This document shows positions 36,646 through 44,757 of a stretch of 64,000 nt of DNA, piece after piece. The position numbers and the translations under genes are program-made. The stretch comes from Planctomycetota bacterium (GTDB lineage Bacteria; Planctomycetota; J058): positions 1 to 64,000 of the forward strand of contig JAMLIC010000021.1 of assembly GCA_023954375.1 (NCBI GenBank), in the 5' to 3' direction. Position 1 is the stretch's first letter; the number at the start of each line of letters is the position of its first letter. The notes beneath the pieces are model-generated. The model saw only the letters and a program-made list of their open reading frames with translations, did no database searches and had not been told where the DNA came from.

Positions 36646-38808
36646 GTGGACCTCGCGCCCGGCTGCTGGCTCGGCGACTGGATCCTGGAGGCGCCGCTCG
36701 GGCAGGGCGGCTTCGGCCAGGTGTTCCGGGCGCGGCACGCGACCACGGGCGCGGCGGCGGCGGTGAAGGTCGCGCGCGACCGGCGCGACCTGCGCGCGGT
36801 GGCGGTCGAGCACCCCGGGGTCGTCCGCACGCTCGAGGCGCGCCTCGACCACGACCCGCCCTTCCTGGCCCTCGAGCTGGTCCCCGACGGCAACCTGCGC
36901 GACGCGCTCCGCGCCGGGCCGCTGCCGCCGGCGGAGGCGCTGGCGGTCGTCTCGCAGGTCGCCGCCGCGCTCGACCACGCCCACGGGCGAGGGCTCCTGC
37001 ACCTCGACGTGAAGCCCGAGAACGTGCTCGTCGACGCCGGCCGGGGGCTCTACAAGCTCACCGACTTCAGCGGGCCGCGCCCGGAGGCCGACCCCGCCGC
37101 GCTGGCGAACTCGCTCCGGCTGACGGGCGACGTCCGCCTGGCGAGCACGCGCGACTACGCCGCGCCCGAGGTGCGCGAGGGGGCGGGCCGCCTGGACCGG
37201 CGGGCGGACGTCTACAGCCTCGGCGTGCTCGCCTACGAGCTCCTCACCGGCCGGCTGCCGCTCGGGCTCGACCGACCGAGCGAGCTGGCGCCGGCGCTGC
37301 CGCGCACGGTGGACGCCGCGCTCGAGCGCGCGCTGGCCCGGGCGCCGACGCGCCGCACGCTCGCCGCCGGCGCCCTGGCGGCCGACCTGGCGCAGGCGCT
37401 GAGCGCGTCGCCGCCGCCGCCTCCGGCGGACGGGGGCCGGCGGTCGCGCGCCCGGCGGCCGCTCGCGCTCGCCGTGGTGGTCGTCGGCGCGCTCGTCGCC
37501 GGCGGGGTGGCCCTCCACGAGCGATCGCGGGGCTCCTCCCACGAGGTCGCGCCGGACCCGCTCGCGGCGCGCCTCGCCCCGCTCCTGGCCGAGCTCCCGC
37601 CCGGCGCGCGGGTGGGCGTCCTGCCGCCCGAGGACCTCGCCGCGCGCGGCCCGAGCCCGGCGACGCGCGCCGCGGGCGCCGCGCTCGAGGCGGCCGTCGC
37701 CCGCGCCGGCCGGGCCCCCGCCGGCGCGTCGCCGGCGCGGCCCGACCTCCCCGGGCTCTTCCGCCGCGACGCGCGCGAGGAGCTCTCGCGCGCCGCCGGG
37801 TGCGACGTCGTCGCGCACGCCGTCCTCCCCGACGACGGCGGCGCGCCGTGGCTGACCGTGATCGACCTCGGCGCCTGGTCCGTGCTGGCCGCCACCCCCC
37901 CGCGCGACCCGGCCGTCGCCGACCTGGGGCGGCGGGCGGCGGCCTTCCTGCAGCAGCGGGGCGAGCAGCGGCCGGTCGTCGTCCTCCCGACGGTGGACCA
38001 CGAGCGCGGCGTCTCGAACCGCACCACGGCCGCGCTCGACGCCGACCTGCTGGCCGCGCTCGTCGTCACGGGCCGCGGCCGCGTGGCCGCCCGCGCCCGC
38101 CCCGGGATCGTCGAGCGCCTGCGCGAGTCGGCCGGCGAGGTCCGCCGCGCGCTCTCCGCCGGGCTGGCGCTCGAGGGGCGCCTCGACGCGCGCCGCGGCG
38201 CGCTCGTCGTCACCCTGCGCGACCTGGAGGCCGGGGCCGCCCTGTGGACCGGCGAGGCGGGCGTGGCGCTCGTCGACTACGACCCGGGCCGCGACATGGA
38301 CCGCTTCACGGCCGACGCGGCCGCGGTCGACGGGGTCCTCGGCGAGCACCTCGACCGGCTCTTCTCCCACCAGGTGCGGGTCGAGGTCGGGCGCGCCCTC
38401 GAGACGGCGCAGGCCCGCCTGGCAGCGGGCCAGGCCGACGACGCGGTGGCCCTGCTCGAGGCCCTCCGCCAGCGCGACGGCCCCTACGTCGCGCACGTCG
38501 AGCCGCTCCTCCTGCTCGGCCGCGCGCACGAGGCGAGGGGCGACCGCGCCCGGGCCATGTCGGCCTACGAGGAGGCCGCGGCGCGCGCCCCGGGCGACCC
38601 GCGCCCGCGCGAGGCCCTGGCCGCCCTCGCGCTCGACCACGCCGAGCGGCTGTTCCGCCAGGGGAAGCGCCCCTGGTACCGGCCGGACGACCCGGCGCGC
38701 TTCGAGGAGGCCCTGGCCGTCCTGCGGCGCCTCGACGGCGTCGACCTCCCTGCCCCCCGCCGCGCCGCCGTCGAGGCCCTGCGCCGGCGGATCGAGGACG
38801 AGCTCTGA
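36646..38808 (+). CDS. Membrane-anchored Ser/Thr kinase with atypical DFS motif
   Basis: About 720 residues from GTG 36646 behind GCGGAGG. The kinase domain (1-260) has glycine loop PLGQGGFGQV, ATP-lysine AAVKVARD, catalytic HLDVKPENVLVD, DFS in place of DFG and DYAAPE in place of APE context. A membrane helix (PLALAVVVVGALVAGGVAL) precedes an extracytoplasmic part with alternating helices and strands (RVGVLPPEDLA, RPVVVLPTVDHERG), perhaps a TolB/FlgO-like fold, then TPR-like repeats (LLLLGRAHEARGDRARAMSAY). Catalytic Asp and Lys are kept, so activity is possible despite DFS. Substrate unknown. Its 3' end runs into a repeat array. Confidence 0.82.
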   Translation: MDLAPGCWLGDWILEAPLGQGGFGQVFRARHATTGAAAAVKVARDRRDLRAVAVEHPGVVRTLEARLDHDPPFLALELVPDGNLRDALRAGPLPPAEALAVVSQVAAALDHAHGRGLLHLDVKPENVLVDAGRGLYKLTDFSGPRPEADPAALANSLRLTGDVRLASTRDYAAPEVREGAGRLDRRADVYSLGVLAYELLTGRLPLGLDRPSELAPALPRTVDAALERALARAPTRRTLAAGALAADLAQALSASPPPPPADGGRRSRARRPLALAVVVVGALVAGGVALHERSRGSSHEVAPDPLAARLAPLLAELPPGARVGVLPPEDLAARGPSPATRAAGAALEAAVARAGRAPAGASPARPDLPGLFRRDAREELSRAAGCDVVAHAVLPDDGGAPWLTVIDLGAWSVLAATPPRDPAVADLGRRAAAFLQQRGEQRPVVVLPTVDHERGVSNRTTAALDADLLAALVVTGRGRVAARARPGIVERLRESAGEVRRALSAGLALEGRLDARRGALVVTLRDLEAGAALWTGEAGVALVDYDPGRDMDRFTADAAAVDGVLGEHLDRLFSHQVRVEVGRALETAQARLAAGQADDAVALLEALRQRDGPYVAHVEPLLLLGRAHEARGDRARAMSAYEEAAARAPGDPRPREALAALALDHAERLFRQGKRPWYRPDDPARFEEALAVLRRLDGVDLPAPRRAAVEALRRRIEDEL

Positions 38809-38817
38809 GCCCGAGAA

Positions 38818-39332
38818 GAAATCGCTGCGCGACTTCTCTCGAGCTCAGACCTGCGATGAGTGATGCGCTCGCGAGGGGGGCGCGATCGGAGCAAGTCCCG
38901 GACTGGCACGATCTGGCCCGTTCCGCGCCTCCCCATCGCTCGCTTTGGCGGGTCGAGCACGAGCGGCGGAGAGAAGAGTTCTCGAGCTCTCTGAGCTCGA
39001 GGAGAACTCGCTGCGCGATTTCTCTCGAGCTCTGCGATCAGTGATGCGCTCGCGAGGGGCGGGCGATTGGAGCAGTCCCGGACTGGCACGATCTGTCCCG
39101 TTCCGCCCGTCCCCATCGCTCGCTCTGTCGGGTCGAACATGCGAGGGGCAGGCTATTGGAGCAGTCCCGAACTGGCACGATCTGTCCCGTTCCGCCCGTC
39201 CCCATCGCTCGCTCTGTCGGGTCGAACATGCGAGGGGCGGGCGATTGGAGCAAGTCCCGGACTGGCACGAACTCTCCCGTTCCGCCCGTCCCCCGTTCCG
39301 CCCGTCCAGCGCTCACTTCGGGGGTCGAGCAC
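38818..39332. repeat. Intergenic tandem-repeat array (about 88-bp units)
   Basis: Four units start with GCGAGGGG near 38871, 39053, 39141 and 39230. The core is GCGATTGGAGCAGTCCCG, then ACTGGCACGATCTGTCCCG, a CCGTCCCCATCGCTCGC segment and GTCGGGTCGAACAT. Units two to four are nearly adjacent (88-89 bp). Unit one is 182 bp away because a second segment (CTGCGCGATTTCTCTCGAGCTC and flanks) is duplicated with it. Frames through it are open but repetitive; not considered coding. Confidence 0.85.
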
Positions 39333-39743
39333 GTGCAGCGTAAGTACGAGTTCTCGGGCTCTCTGACGCCGGGCCGGCAGCCGGCGCACGGCCCGACCTG
39401 GCGGGCGCCCGCGCCCCGGGCGGCCGAGGCCGACGACGTGTTCGTCGTGTGCCGCTGCGGCACCGACATGAGCTTCCGCTGGCCGACGGACCGCGAGGCG
39501 GTGCGGTGCTTCGCCTGCGGGTCGCGCTTCCCGCGGCCGGGGCACCTGCCCGCGCCGGCGGCCGTCCCTCCGTGGCAGCCGGCCGCGGCGCGCCCGCGGC
39601 GGCTCACCTGGGGCCTCGCGCTCCTCCTCCTGCTCGTCACCCTCGCCGCGGGCGCCCTGGGGGCCGCCGTGGGCCTGGCGCTCGGACGACCATCCTCGAC
39701 CCATCGCGAGGATGGACAGAGATCATTGCCAGGGAGGGAGTAA
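39333..39743 (+). CDS. Zinc-ribbon membrane protein
   Basis: About 136 residues from GTG 39333. A zinc ribbon (VVCRCGTDMSFRWPTDREAV, RCFACGSRF; CxC plus CxxC) is followed by a Pro-rich linker and one membrane helix (WGLALLLLLVTLAAGALGAAVGLAL). The layout of ribbon plus helix recalls short MJ0042-like zinc-finger proteins, function unknown. The frame is open upstream through the repeats, so the start is uncertain; GTG with GGGGGT nearby is the first after the array. Confidence 0.55.
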   Translation: MQRKYEFSGSLTPGRQPAHGPTWRAPAPRAAEADDVFVVCRCGTDMSFRWPTDREAVRCFACGSRFPRPGHLPAPAAVPPWQPAAARPRRLTWGLALLLLLVTLAAGALGAAVGLALGRPSSTHREDGQRSLPGRE

Positions 39744-39791
39744 AGACGGCGCGGGCCGGGGTCGAAAAGGGGACCGGGAGGCGGTGGACAC

Positions 39792-40151
39792 ATGCAGGAG
39801 GAGGGCCAGGACGCGTCCGTCCTGAAGAAGGTCTACTTCATCAAACGCCCGAAGGCGGGCGAGGAGCTGACGACGCTCCTCAAGAACAAGTTCAAGGCGA
39901 TCGACGCGATCCGCGACCTGATCAGCTGGTTCGAGGAGGGGCGCGACTTCGTCGTGGGGCTCAACGACTGGACCCCGCCCGAGGACGGCACCCGCGAGCG
40001 CAAGGTCACGATCAGCCCGTGGATGCCGGTGGCCGAGAACCACCGCAACCTCGTCGACGTGATCGGGAGCATCATCTACTGGCTGGACACCGGGCGCGAC
40101 TTCGACATCACGTTCACGCCGACGACGAAGTTCGACGTGAACCTGAACTGA
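39792..40151 (+). CDS. Small hypothetical protein with internal duplication
   Basis: One hundred nineteen residues, lower in Arg/Ala than neighbours and clearly structured. Two similar segments are visible: IDAIRDLISWFEEGRDFVVGL and LVDVIGSIIYWLDTGRDFDI, sharing D-x-I, W and GRDF, each followed by beta-strand sequence. No family recognised. GGGAGG lies 12 bases before the ATG. A bidirectional hairpin follows the stop. Confidence 0.6.
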   Translation: MQEEGQDASVLKKVYFIKRPKAGEELTTLLKNKFKAIDAIRDLISWFEEGRDFVVGLNDWTPPEDGTRERKVTISPWMPVAENHRNLVDVIGSIIYWLDTGRDFDITFTPTTKFDVNLN

Positions 40152-40165
40152 GCGAGCGCGACGAA

Positions 40166-40196
40166 GGTCAGGAGGTCGCTCGGTGACCTCCTGGCC
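40166..40196. terminator. Bidirectional hairpin between convergent genes
   Basis: GGTCAGGAGGTC and GACCTCCTGGCC pair over 12 positions with one wobble around GCTCGGT, exactly between the convergent genes ending at 40151 and 40205. Confidence 0.6.
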
Positions 40197-40204
40197 GCGC
40201 GCCC

Positions 40205-41104
40205 TCACAGCTTCGCCGGGCTCACCGTCCCCTTGATCGTCACGTGGTGCACCACGAGGTGCATGTCGGTCAGGTAGATCCCCACCCGCCCGTCCAGCTT
40301 GTCGGCGAGCCGCCGCGTCGCGTCCACCCGCACGCCGTTGACGCTCGTCACCAGCTCGCCCCCGCGCGCGGCGACCGTGACCGTGACCACGCGGCCGCCG
40401 GTCCACGCGTTCTTGTCGACTGCGTCGCGGCCGACGACCGAGAAGCCGCGCGTCCCGCGCTGCACGAGCTGCGTGCCCCAGCTCGCGCCGCCCTTCCCCA
40501 GGAGGAACACGAGCTCCGAGCGCGTCGTCGTCCGCTCGGTGTGGCAGCGGAACGAGACCTCGTAGTCGCCCTTGAGCTCGAGGCGGTGCAGGAACAGCCC
40601 CTGCGAGTTGCTGCCGGCCGCGAGCGACAGCGCCTGGGGCTTGGCGGCCCCCCGGGCGATCCCGCGCCCCTGGACGCCGCGCCGGTTGGCCTCCTCGGCG
40701 CGGTCGAGCCCCTGGAGGTCCCAGTCGTTGACGTGCTCGGCGCTCTTGAAGTCGTACTCCAGCTCGACCGTGCCGTCGGCGGCGTACTTCGGGTCGACGA
40801 CGAGGAGGTCCGCCAGCGCCTTCGCCACCGGAGAGTCCCGGTCGAGCTGACGCCCGCGGGGCTCGCGCGCCCGGCGCCCCGGCCGGTCGGGCTTGTCGGC
40901 GCCGCCGTCGTCGGGCCCCGCCTCCGGCTCGTCCTCGGCCGGCGGGGGGGCGTCGGGGGGCGGCGCGTCGGGGGTCGGCGGCGCGTCCTGGCCGCTGGCC
41001 CGCGACGGGCCGAGCGGGAGGCCGGGGGCCAGCAGGGCGCCGGCCGTGAGGGTCGCGACGAGGCAGGGCAACAGGCGGTGGAGCACGGGGGTCCTCGCAG
41101 ACAA
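40205..41104 (-). CDS. Exported jelly-roll (LamG/DUF1080-like) protein
   Basis: Two hundred ninety-nine residues. A signal peptide (LLPCLVATLTAGALLAPGLPL) leads to a Pro/Asp-rich linker with repeated DAPPPDAPPPAEDEPE. The C-terminal 190 residues alternate strands (VELEYDFKSAEHVNDWDL, YEVSFRCHTERTTTRSEL, VVTVTVAARGGELVTSVNG, RVGIYLTDMHLVVHHVTIKG), a concanavalin-like jelly roll similar to DUF1080 domains frequent in planctomycetes. Probably a secreted carbohydrate-binding or glycosidase-like protein; no catalytic residue can be assigned. Confidence 0.6.
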   Translation of the reverse strand: MSARTPVLHRLLPCLVATLTAGALLAPGLPLGPSRASGQDAPPTPDAPPPDAPPPAEDEPEAGPDDGGADKPDRPGRRAREPRGRQLDRDSPVAKALADLLVVDPKYAADGTVELEYDFKSAEHVNDWDLQGLDRAEEANRRGVQGRGIARGAAKPQALSLAAGSNSQGLFLHRLELKGDYEVSFRCHTERTTTRSELVFLLGKGGASWGTQLVQRGTRGFSVVGRDAVDKNAWTGGRVVTVTVAARGGELVTSVNGVRVDATRRLADKLDGRVGIYLTDMHLVVHHVTIKGTVSPAKL

Positions 41105-41157
41105 GACAACGCGCCAGCCGCAGCATGGTTTCGCTGCCCCGTCCGCGCCAACCCCAG

Positions 41158-41163
41158 TAGAAT
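41158..41163 (+). promoter_or_regulatory. -10-like TAGAAT upstream of the peptide ABC operon
   Basis: TAGAAT ends 24 bases before the ATG at 41188, with ACGGAGGG as SD between. Confidence 0.45.
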
Positions 41164-41187
41164 CGCCCCCCTTCCACGGAGGGCCCC

Positions 41188-42855
41188 ATGACCCCGCGCG
41201 CGCCCCTGCTCCCGCTCGTCGCCTGCGCCCTGCTCCTCGTGGGCTGCCCCCAGGGGCCGTCGACCCGCGCCCCGGAGGCGGGGACGTCCGAGGGGGAGGG
41301 GCAGACCCTCAGCCTGGCCGGCCTCACGGACGCCCTGCCGGACGAGGGCGAGCCGCGGCGCGGCGGCACCCTGATCTTCGGCCGCGGGGCCGACACGGTC
41401 AGCCTCGACCCGGCGGACGTGACCGACGGCGAGTCGGTCAAGGCGATCGAGGCGCTCTTCGATACGCTCGTGCGCTACGAGGCCGGCGGCACCGAGGTCG
41501 AGCCGGCCCTGGCGACCGCGTGGGAGGTCTCGGACGACCGCAAGACCTGGACCTTCACCCTGCGCGAGGGGGTGAAGTTCCACGACGGGACGGCGCTCGA
41601 CGCGGACGCGGTGGTCTTCAGCTTCGAGCGCCAGCGCGACCCGGCGCACGAGTTCCACCAGGGCGAGTTCGTCTACTGGCAGGACCAGTTCAGCTTCGTC
41701 ACGCGGGTCTCGAAGAAGGACGAGCGCACGGTCGTGTTCGAGCTCGACCGCCCGTTCGTGCCGTTCCTCACGAACCTGGCCATGTTCACGGCCTCGATCG
41801 TGTCGCCGGCGGGCTTCCGGGCGGCGAAGGAGAAGGGCGCCTCGCCGGCGTCCATGCCGGTCGGGACCGGCCCGTTCAAGCTGGCCGAGTGGCGCCGCGG
41901 CGACGCGATCGTCCTCGAGGCGTTCGACGACCACTGGGGCGGGCGGCCGCACCTCGACAAGCTCGTCCTGCGCACGATCCCCGACAACAACACGCGCTTC
42001 GAGCTGCTGAAGAAGGGCGACCTGCAGGCCATGGACGGGCTGAACCTGGCCGACGTGCAGCTGGCCAGCCAGGCCAAGGACGTGACCGTCCTCGCCCAGC
42101 CCGGCATGAACGTGGCCTACCTGGCGTTCAACAACCGCCGCAAGCCCTTCGACGACCCGCGCGTGCGCCAGGCCTGCGCCATGGCGCTGGACCTCGACCG
42201 CGTGGCGGCCCGGATCTACTACGGCCTGGCCACGCCAGCGGCGAACCCGCTGCCGCCGACGCTCTTCGGCCACAACGACGACCTGCGCCCGCGCAAGCAG
42301 GACCGGGAGGCGGCGAAGAAGCTGCTCGCCGAGGCCGGCCACCCGAACGGGTTCAAGACGACGCTCTGGACGATGACGAACCCGCGGCCCTACCTGCCGC
42401 AGCCCGACAAGATGGCCCAGTACGTCAAGGCGGCCCTGGCCCAGATCGGCGTCGAGGCCACGATCGTCCCCAAGGAGTGGGCCAGCTACCTCGAGGAGGT
42501 GCAGAAGGCCGAGCACGACATGTGCTTCCTCGGCTGGACGGGCGACACGGGCGACCCCGACAACTTCCTCTACGTGCTGCTCGACAAGGACAACGCGCGG
42601 GTGGGCTCGGCGTCGAACTACAGCTTCTACGAGGACGAGGTCGTCCACGACCTGCTCGGGCGCGCGCGGGTCGAGGCCGACCCGCCGCGGCGCGAGGCGC
42701 TCTACAAGCAGGCGCAGGAGAAGATCCACGCCGACTGCCCCATGGTGCCGCTCGTGCACACGACGCAGGTGGCGGCGTTCCGGAGCAAGGTCCGCGGCTT
42801 CCGCCTGCACCCGACCGGGATCCTCGACTTCCGCCGCACGTGGCTGGCCGAGTAG
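41188..42855 (+). CDS. ABC substrate-binding lipoprotein, family 5 (peptide/oligosaccharide)
   Basis: A 555-residue SBP_bac_5 protein. The signal ends in lipobox LLLVGC (Cys about residue 16). Family motifs are DTVSLDPADVTDGESVKAIEAL, LATAWEVSDDRKTWTFTLRE and GVKFHDGTALDADAVVFSF, then VGTGPFKLAEWRRGD and a C-terminal AHDMCFLGWTGDTGDPDNFLY. It captures oligopeptides or similar solutes at the membrane and delivers them to the two permeases encoded directly downstream. No ATPase genes follow, so the ATP-binding subunits must be elsewhere. Confidence 0.93.
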   Translation: MTPRAPLLPLVACALLLVGCPQGPSTRAPEAGTSEGEGQTLSLAGLTDALPDEGEPRRGGTLIFGRGADTVSLDPADVTDGESVKAIEALFDTLVRYEAGGTEVEPALATAWEVSDDRKTWTFTLREGVKFHDGTALDADAVVFSFERQRDPAHEFHQGEFVYWQDQFSFVTRVSKKDERTVVFELDRPFVPFLTNLAMFTASIVSPAGFRAAKEKGASPASMPVGTGPFKLAEWRRGDAIVLEAFDDHWGGRPHLDKLVLRTIPDNNTRFELLKKGDLQAMDGLNLADVQLASQAKDVTVLAQPGMNVAYLAFNNRRKPFDDPRVRQACAMALDLDRVAARIYYGLATPAANPLPPTLFGHNDDLRPRKQDREAAKKLLAEAGHPNGFKTTLWTMTNPRPYLPQPDKMAQYVKAALAQIGVEATIVPKEWASYLEEVQKAEHDMCFLGWTGDTGDPDNFLYVLLDKDNARVGSASNYSFYEDEVVHDLLGRARVEADPPRREALYKQAQEKIHADCPMVPLVHTTQVAAFRSKVRGFRLHPTGILDFRRTWLAE

Positions 42856-42859
42856 CGGG

Positions 42860-43870
42860 GTGAACGGCTACGTCCTGCAGCGCCTGCTGGGGGCCGTCCC
42901 GGTCCTCTTCGGGGTGACCGTCCTGGCGTTCCTCTTCGTGCGCATGATCCCGGGCGACCCCGCGCGGAACATCGCCGGCGAGCGCGCCAACGAGGAGATC
43001 CTCGCGCAGGTGCGCCGGGTCCACGGCCTCGACGAGCCGCTCCCGGCGCAGTACGTGCGCTTCCTCGGGCGCATCGCGCAGGGGGACCTGGGCACGTCGC
43101 TCCAGACCAACGAGCCGGTCACGCGCGAGATCGCCGCGCGCTTCCCGGCGACGATCGAGCTGGCCCTCTGCGCCGTGCTGCTCGCCACCGTCATCGGCGT
43201 CGCGCTGGGGATCGTGGCCAGCCTGCGGCCCGGGTCGGTCCTCGACCTCGTGACCATGGGCGGCGCCCTCGTCGGCGTGTCGCTCCCGGTGTTCTGCCTC
43301 GGCTACGTGCTGATCGTGGCGGTCGGCGACCACATGCCCTACGCCGGGCGCCTCGACGAGGGGCTGCGGGCGAGCTTCGCCCCGCGCACGCCCTTCTACC
43401 TCGTCGAGGCGCTCGTCCGCGGCGAGTGGGCCGCGCTGGGCAACGTCCTGGCGCACCTGGCGCTGCCCGCGCTGGCGCTGTCGACCGTGCCGCTGGCGGT
43501 CGTGGCGCGGATCACGCGGTCGTCCATGCTGGAGGTGCTCTCGCAGGACTACGTGCGCACCGCCCGCGCCAAGGGCCTCTCGCGCGCGGCGGTCGTCCTG
43601 CGCCACGCGCTCCGCAACGCCACGATCCCGATCGTCACCGTGCTGGGCGTGCAGACCGGCTACCTGCTGGGCGGGGCGGTGCTCACCGAGACCGTGTTCG
43701 CCTGGCCGGGCCTCGGCCGCTTCGTCGTCACGGCGATCGGCGAGCGCGACTACCCGGCGATCCAGGGCGGGGTGCTCCTCTTCGCGACGACCTTCGTGCT
43801 CGTGAACCTGCTCGTCGACGTGCTCTACGCGCGGCTCGACCCGCGCGTGCGCCTCGGGGGGACGTCGTGA
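42860..43870 (+). CDS. ABC permease, DppB/OppB-like
   Basis: Three hundred thirty-six residues, six membrane helices, starting NGYVLQRLLGAVPVLFGVTVLAFLFV. The FIRMIPGDPA-like segment (VRMIPGDPARNIAGE) is the DppB hallmark. The EAA loop ARAKGLSRAAVVLRHALRNA contacts the ATPase. GTG start four bases after the binding-protein stop; its own stop overlaps the next GTG. Confidence 0.93.
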   Translation: MNGYVLQRLLGAVPVLFGVTVLAFLFVRMIPGDPARNIAGERANEEILAQVRRVHGLDEPLPAQYVRFLGRIAQGDLGTSLQTNEPVTREIAARFPATIELALCAVLLATVIGVALGIVASLRPGSVLDLVTMGGALVGVSLPVFCLGYVLIVAVGDHMPYAGRLDEGLRASFAPRTPFYLVEALVRGEWAALGNVLAHLALPALALSTVPLAVVARITRSSMLEVLSQDYVRTARAKGLSRAAVVLRHALRNATIPIVTVLGVQTGYLLGGAVLTETVFAWPGLGRFVVTAIGERDYPAIQGGVLLFATTFVLVNLLVDVLYARLDPRVRLGGTS

Positions 43871-44748
43871 GCCGCGCCCTGCGCCGCGCGGCGCGCCACA
43901 AGGGCATGTGGGTGGGCGGCGTGATCGTCCTCGTGTGGGTCGTGCTCGCGCTCCTCGCCGTGCCGCTCACCGGCTGGTCGCCGGGGACGGTCGACCCCGA
44001 CCTGGCGCTCGACTACCAGAGCCTGCCGCCCTCGTGGCTGCGGCAGGTCGAGCTGCCGCCCGAAGTCGAGCCGCGCCGCTTCCTCGCCGGGACCGACGAC
44101 GGCGGCAACGACGTGCTCGGGCGCGTCCTCTACGGCGCGCGCTACTCGCTCGTGATCGGCTTCGTGGCCGTCGGGATCTCGGTCGTCCTGGGCGTGCCCC
44201 TGGGCCTCGTCGCCGGCTACTTCGGCGGGCGCCTCGACGGGCTGATCATGCGCTGCCTGGACGTGGTGATGGCCTTCCCCACGATCCTCCTGGCGATCGG
44301 GATCGTGACGGTGCTCGGGCAGTCGCTCCTGAACCTGATGATCGCGGTCGGCCTCGTCGGCGTCCCGGGCGTCGCGCGGCAGCTGCGCGCCCAGGTGCTC
44401 GTCGTGCGCGAGCTCGAGTACGTCCAGGCCGCCCGCGCCCTGGGCGCCGGGCACCTCAGGGTGCTCGGCCTGCACGTCCTGCCGAACTGCCTGGCGCCGA
44501 TCATCGTGCTCGCCACGCTCGGGACGGCGACGGCGATCCTCGAGACGGCGGGCCTCGGCTTCGTCGGGCTCGGCCCCGAGCCCGGGACGCCCGAGTGGGG
44601 GCTCATGATCTCCGAGAGCCGCAACCTGATCTCGCGCGCGCCGTGGGCGGTGATCACGCCGGGCGCGGCGATCGTCCTGCTGGTGCTCGGGTTCAACCTC
44701 GTGGGCGACGGCCTGCGCGACGTGCTCGACCCGCGCGGGCGGGCGTGA
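43867..44748 (+). CDS. ABC permease, DppC/OppC-like
   Basis: Two hundred ninety-three residues from GTG 43867 (GTGA overlap with the DppB-like gene). Typical features: N-terminal helix KGMWVGGVIVLVWVVLALLAV, LAGTDDGGNDVLGRVLYGAR, EAA motif YVQAARALGAGHLRVLGLHVLPN and the ending GFNLVGDGLRDVLDPR. It completes the membrane channel of the importer. DppD/F ATPases are missing here. Confidence 0.93.
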   Translation: MSRALRRAARHKGMWVGGVIVLVWVVLALLAVPLTGWSPGTVDPDLALDYQSLPPSWLRQVELPPEVEPRRFLAGTDDGGNDVLGRVLYGARYSLVIGFVAVGISVVLGVPLGLVAGYFGGRLDGLIMRCLDVVMAFPTILLAIGIVTVLGQSLLNLMIAVGLVGVPGVARQLRAQVLVVRELEYVQAARALGAGHLRVLGLHVLPNCLAPIIVLATLGTATAILETAGLGFVGLGPEPGTPEWGLMISESRNLISRAPWAVITPGAAIVLLVLGFNLVGDGLRDVLDPRGRA

Positions 44749-44757
44749 GGGTCACGG

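Noticed and set aside
39065..39100. Sigma-54 promoter (TGGCACG with downstream GC) inside the 88-bp repeats
   Set aside because: The -12 GC element is replaced (GTCCC) in every unit, and the motif recurs with the repeat rather than with a gene start.
38818..39332. CRISPR array in the 88-bp or 127-bp repeat patches
   Set aside because: Units are adjacent without unique spacers of constant length, the repeat unit is too long, and no cas genes are present.
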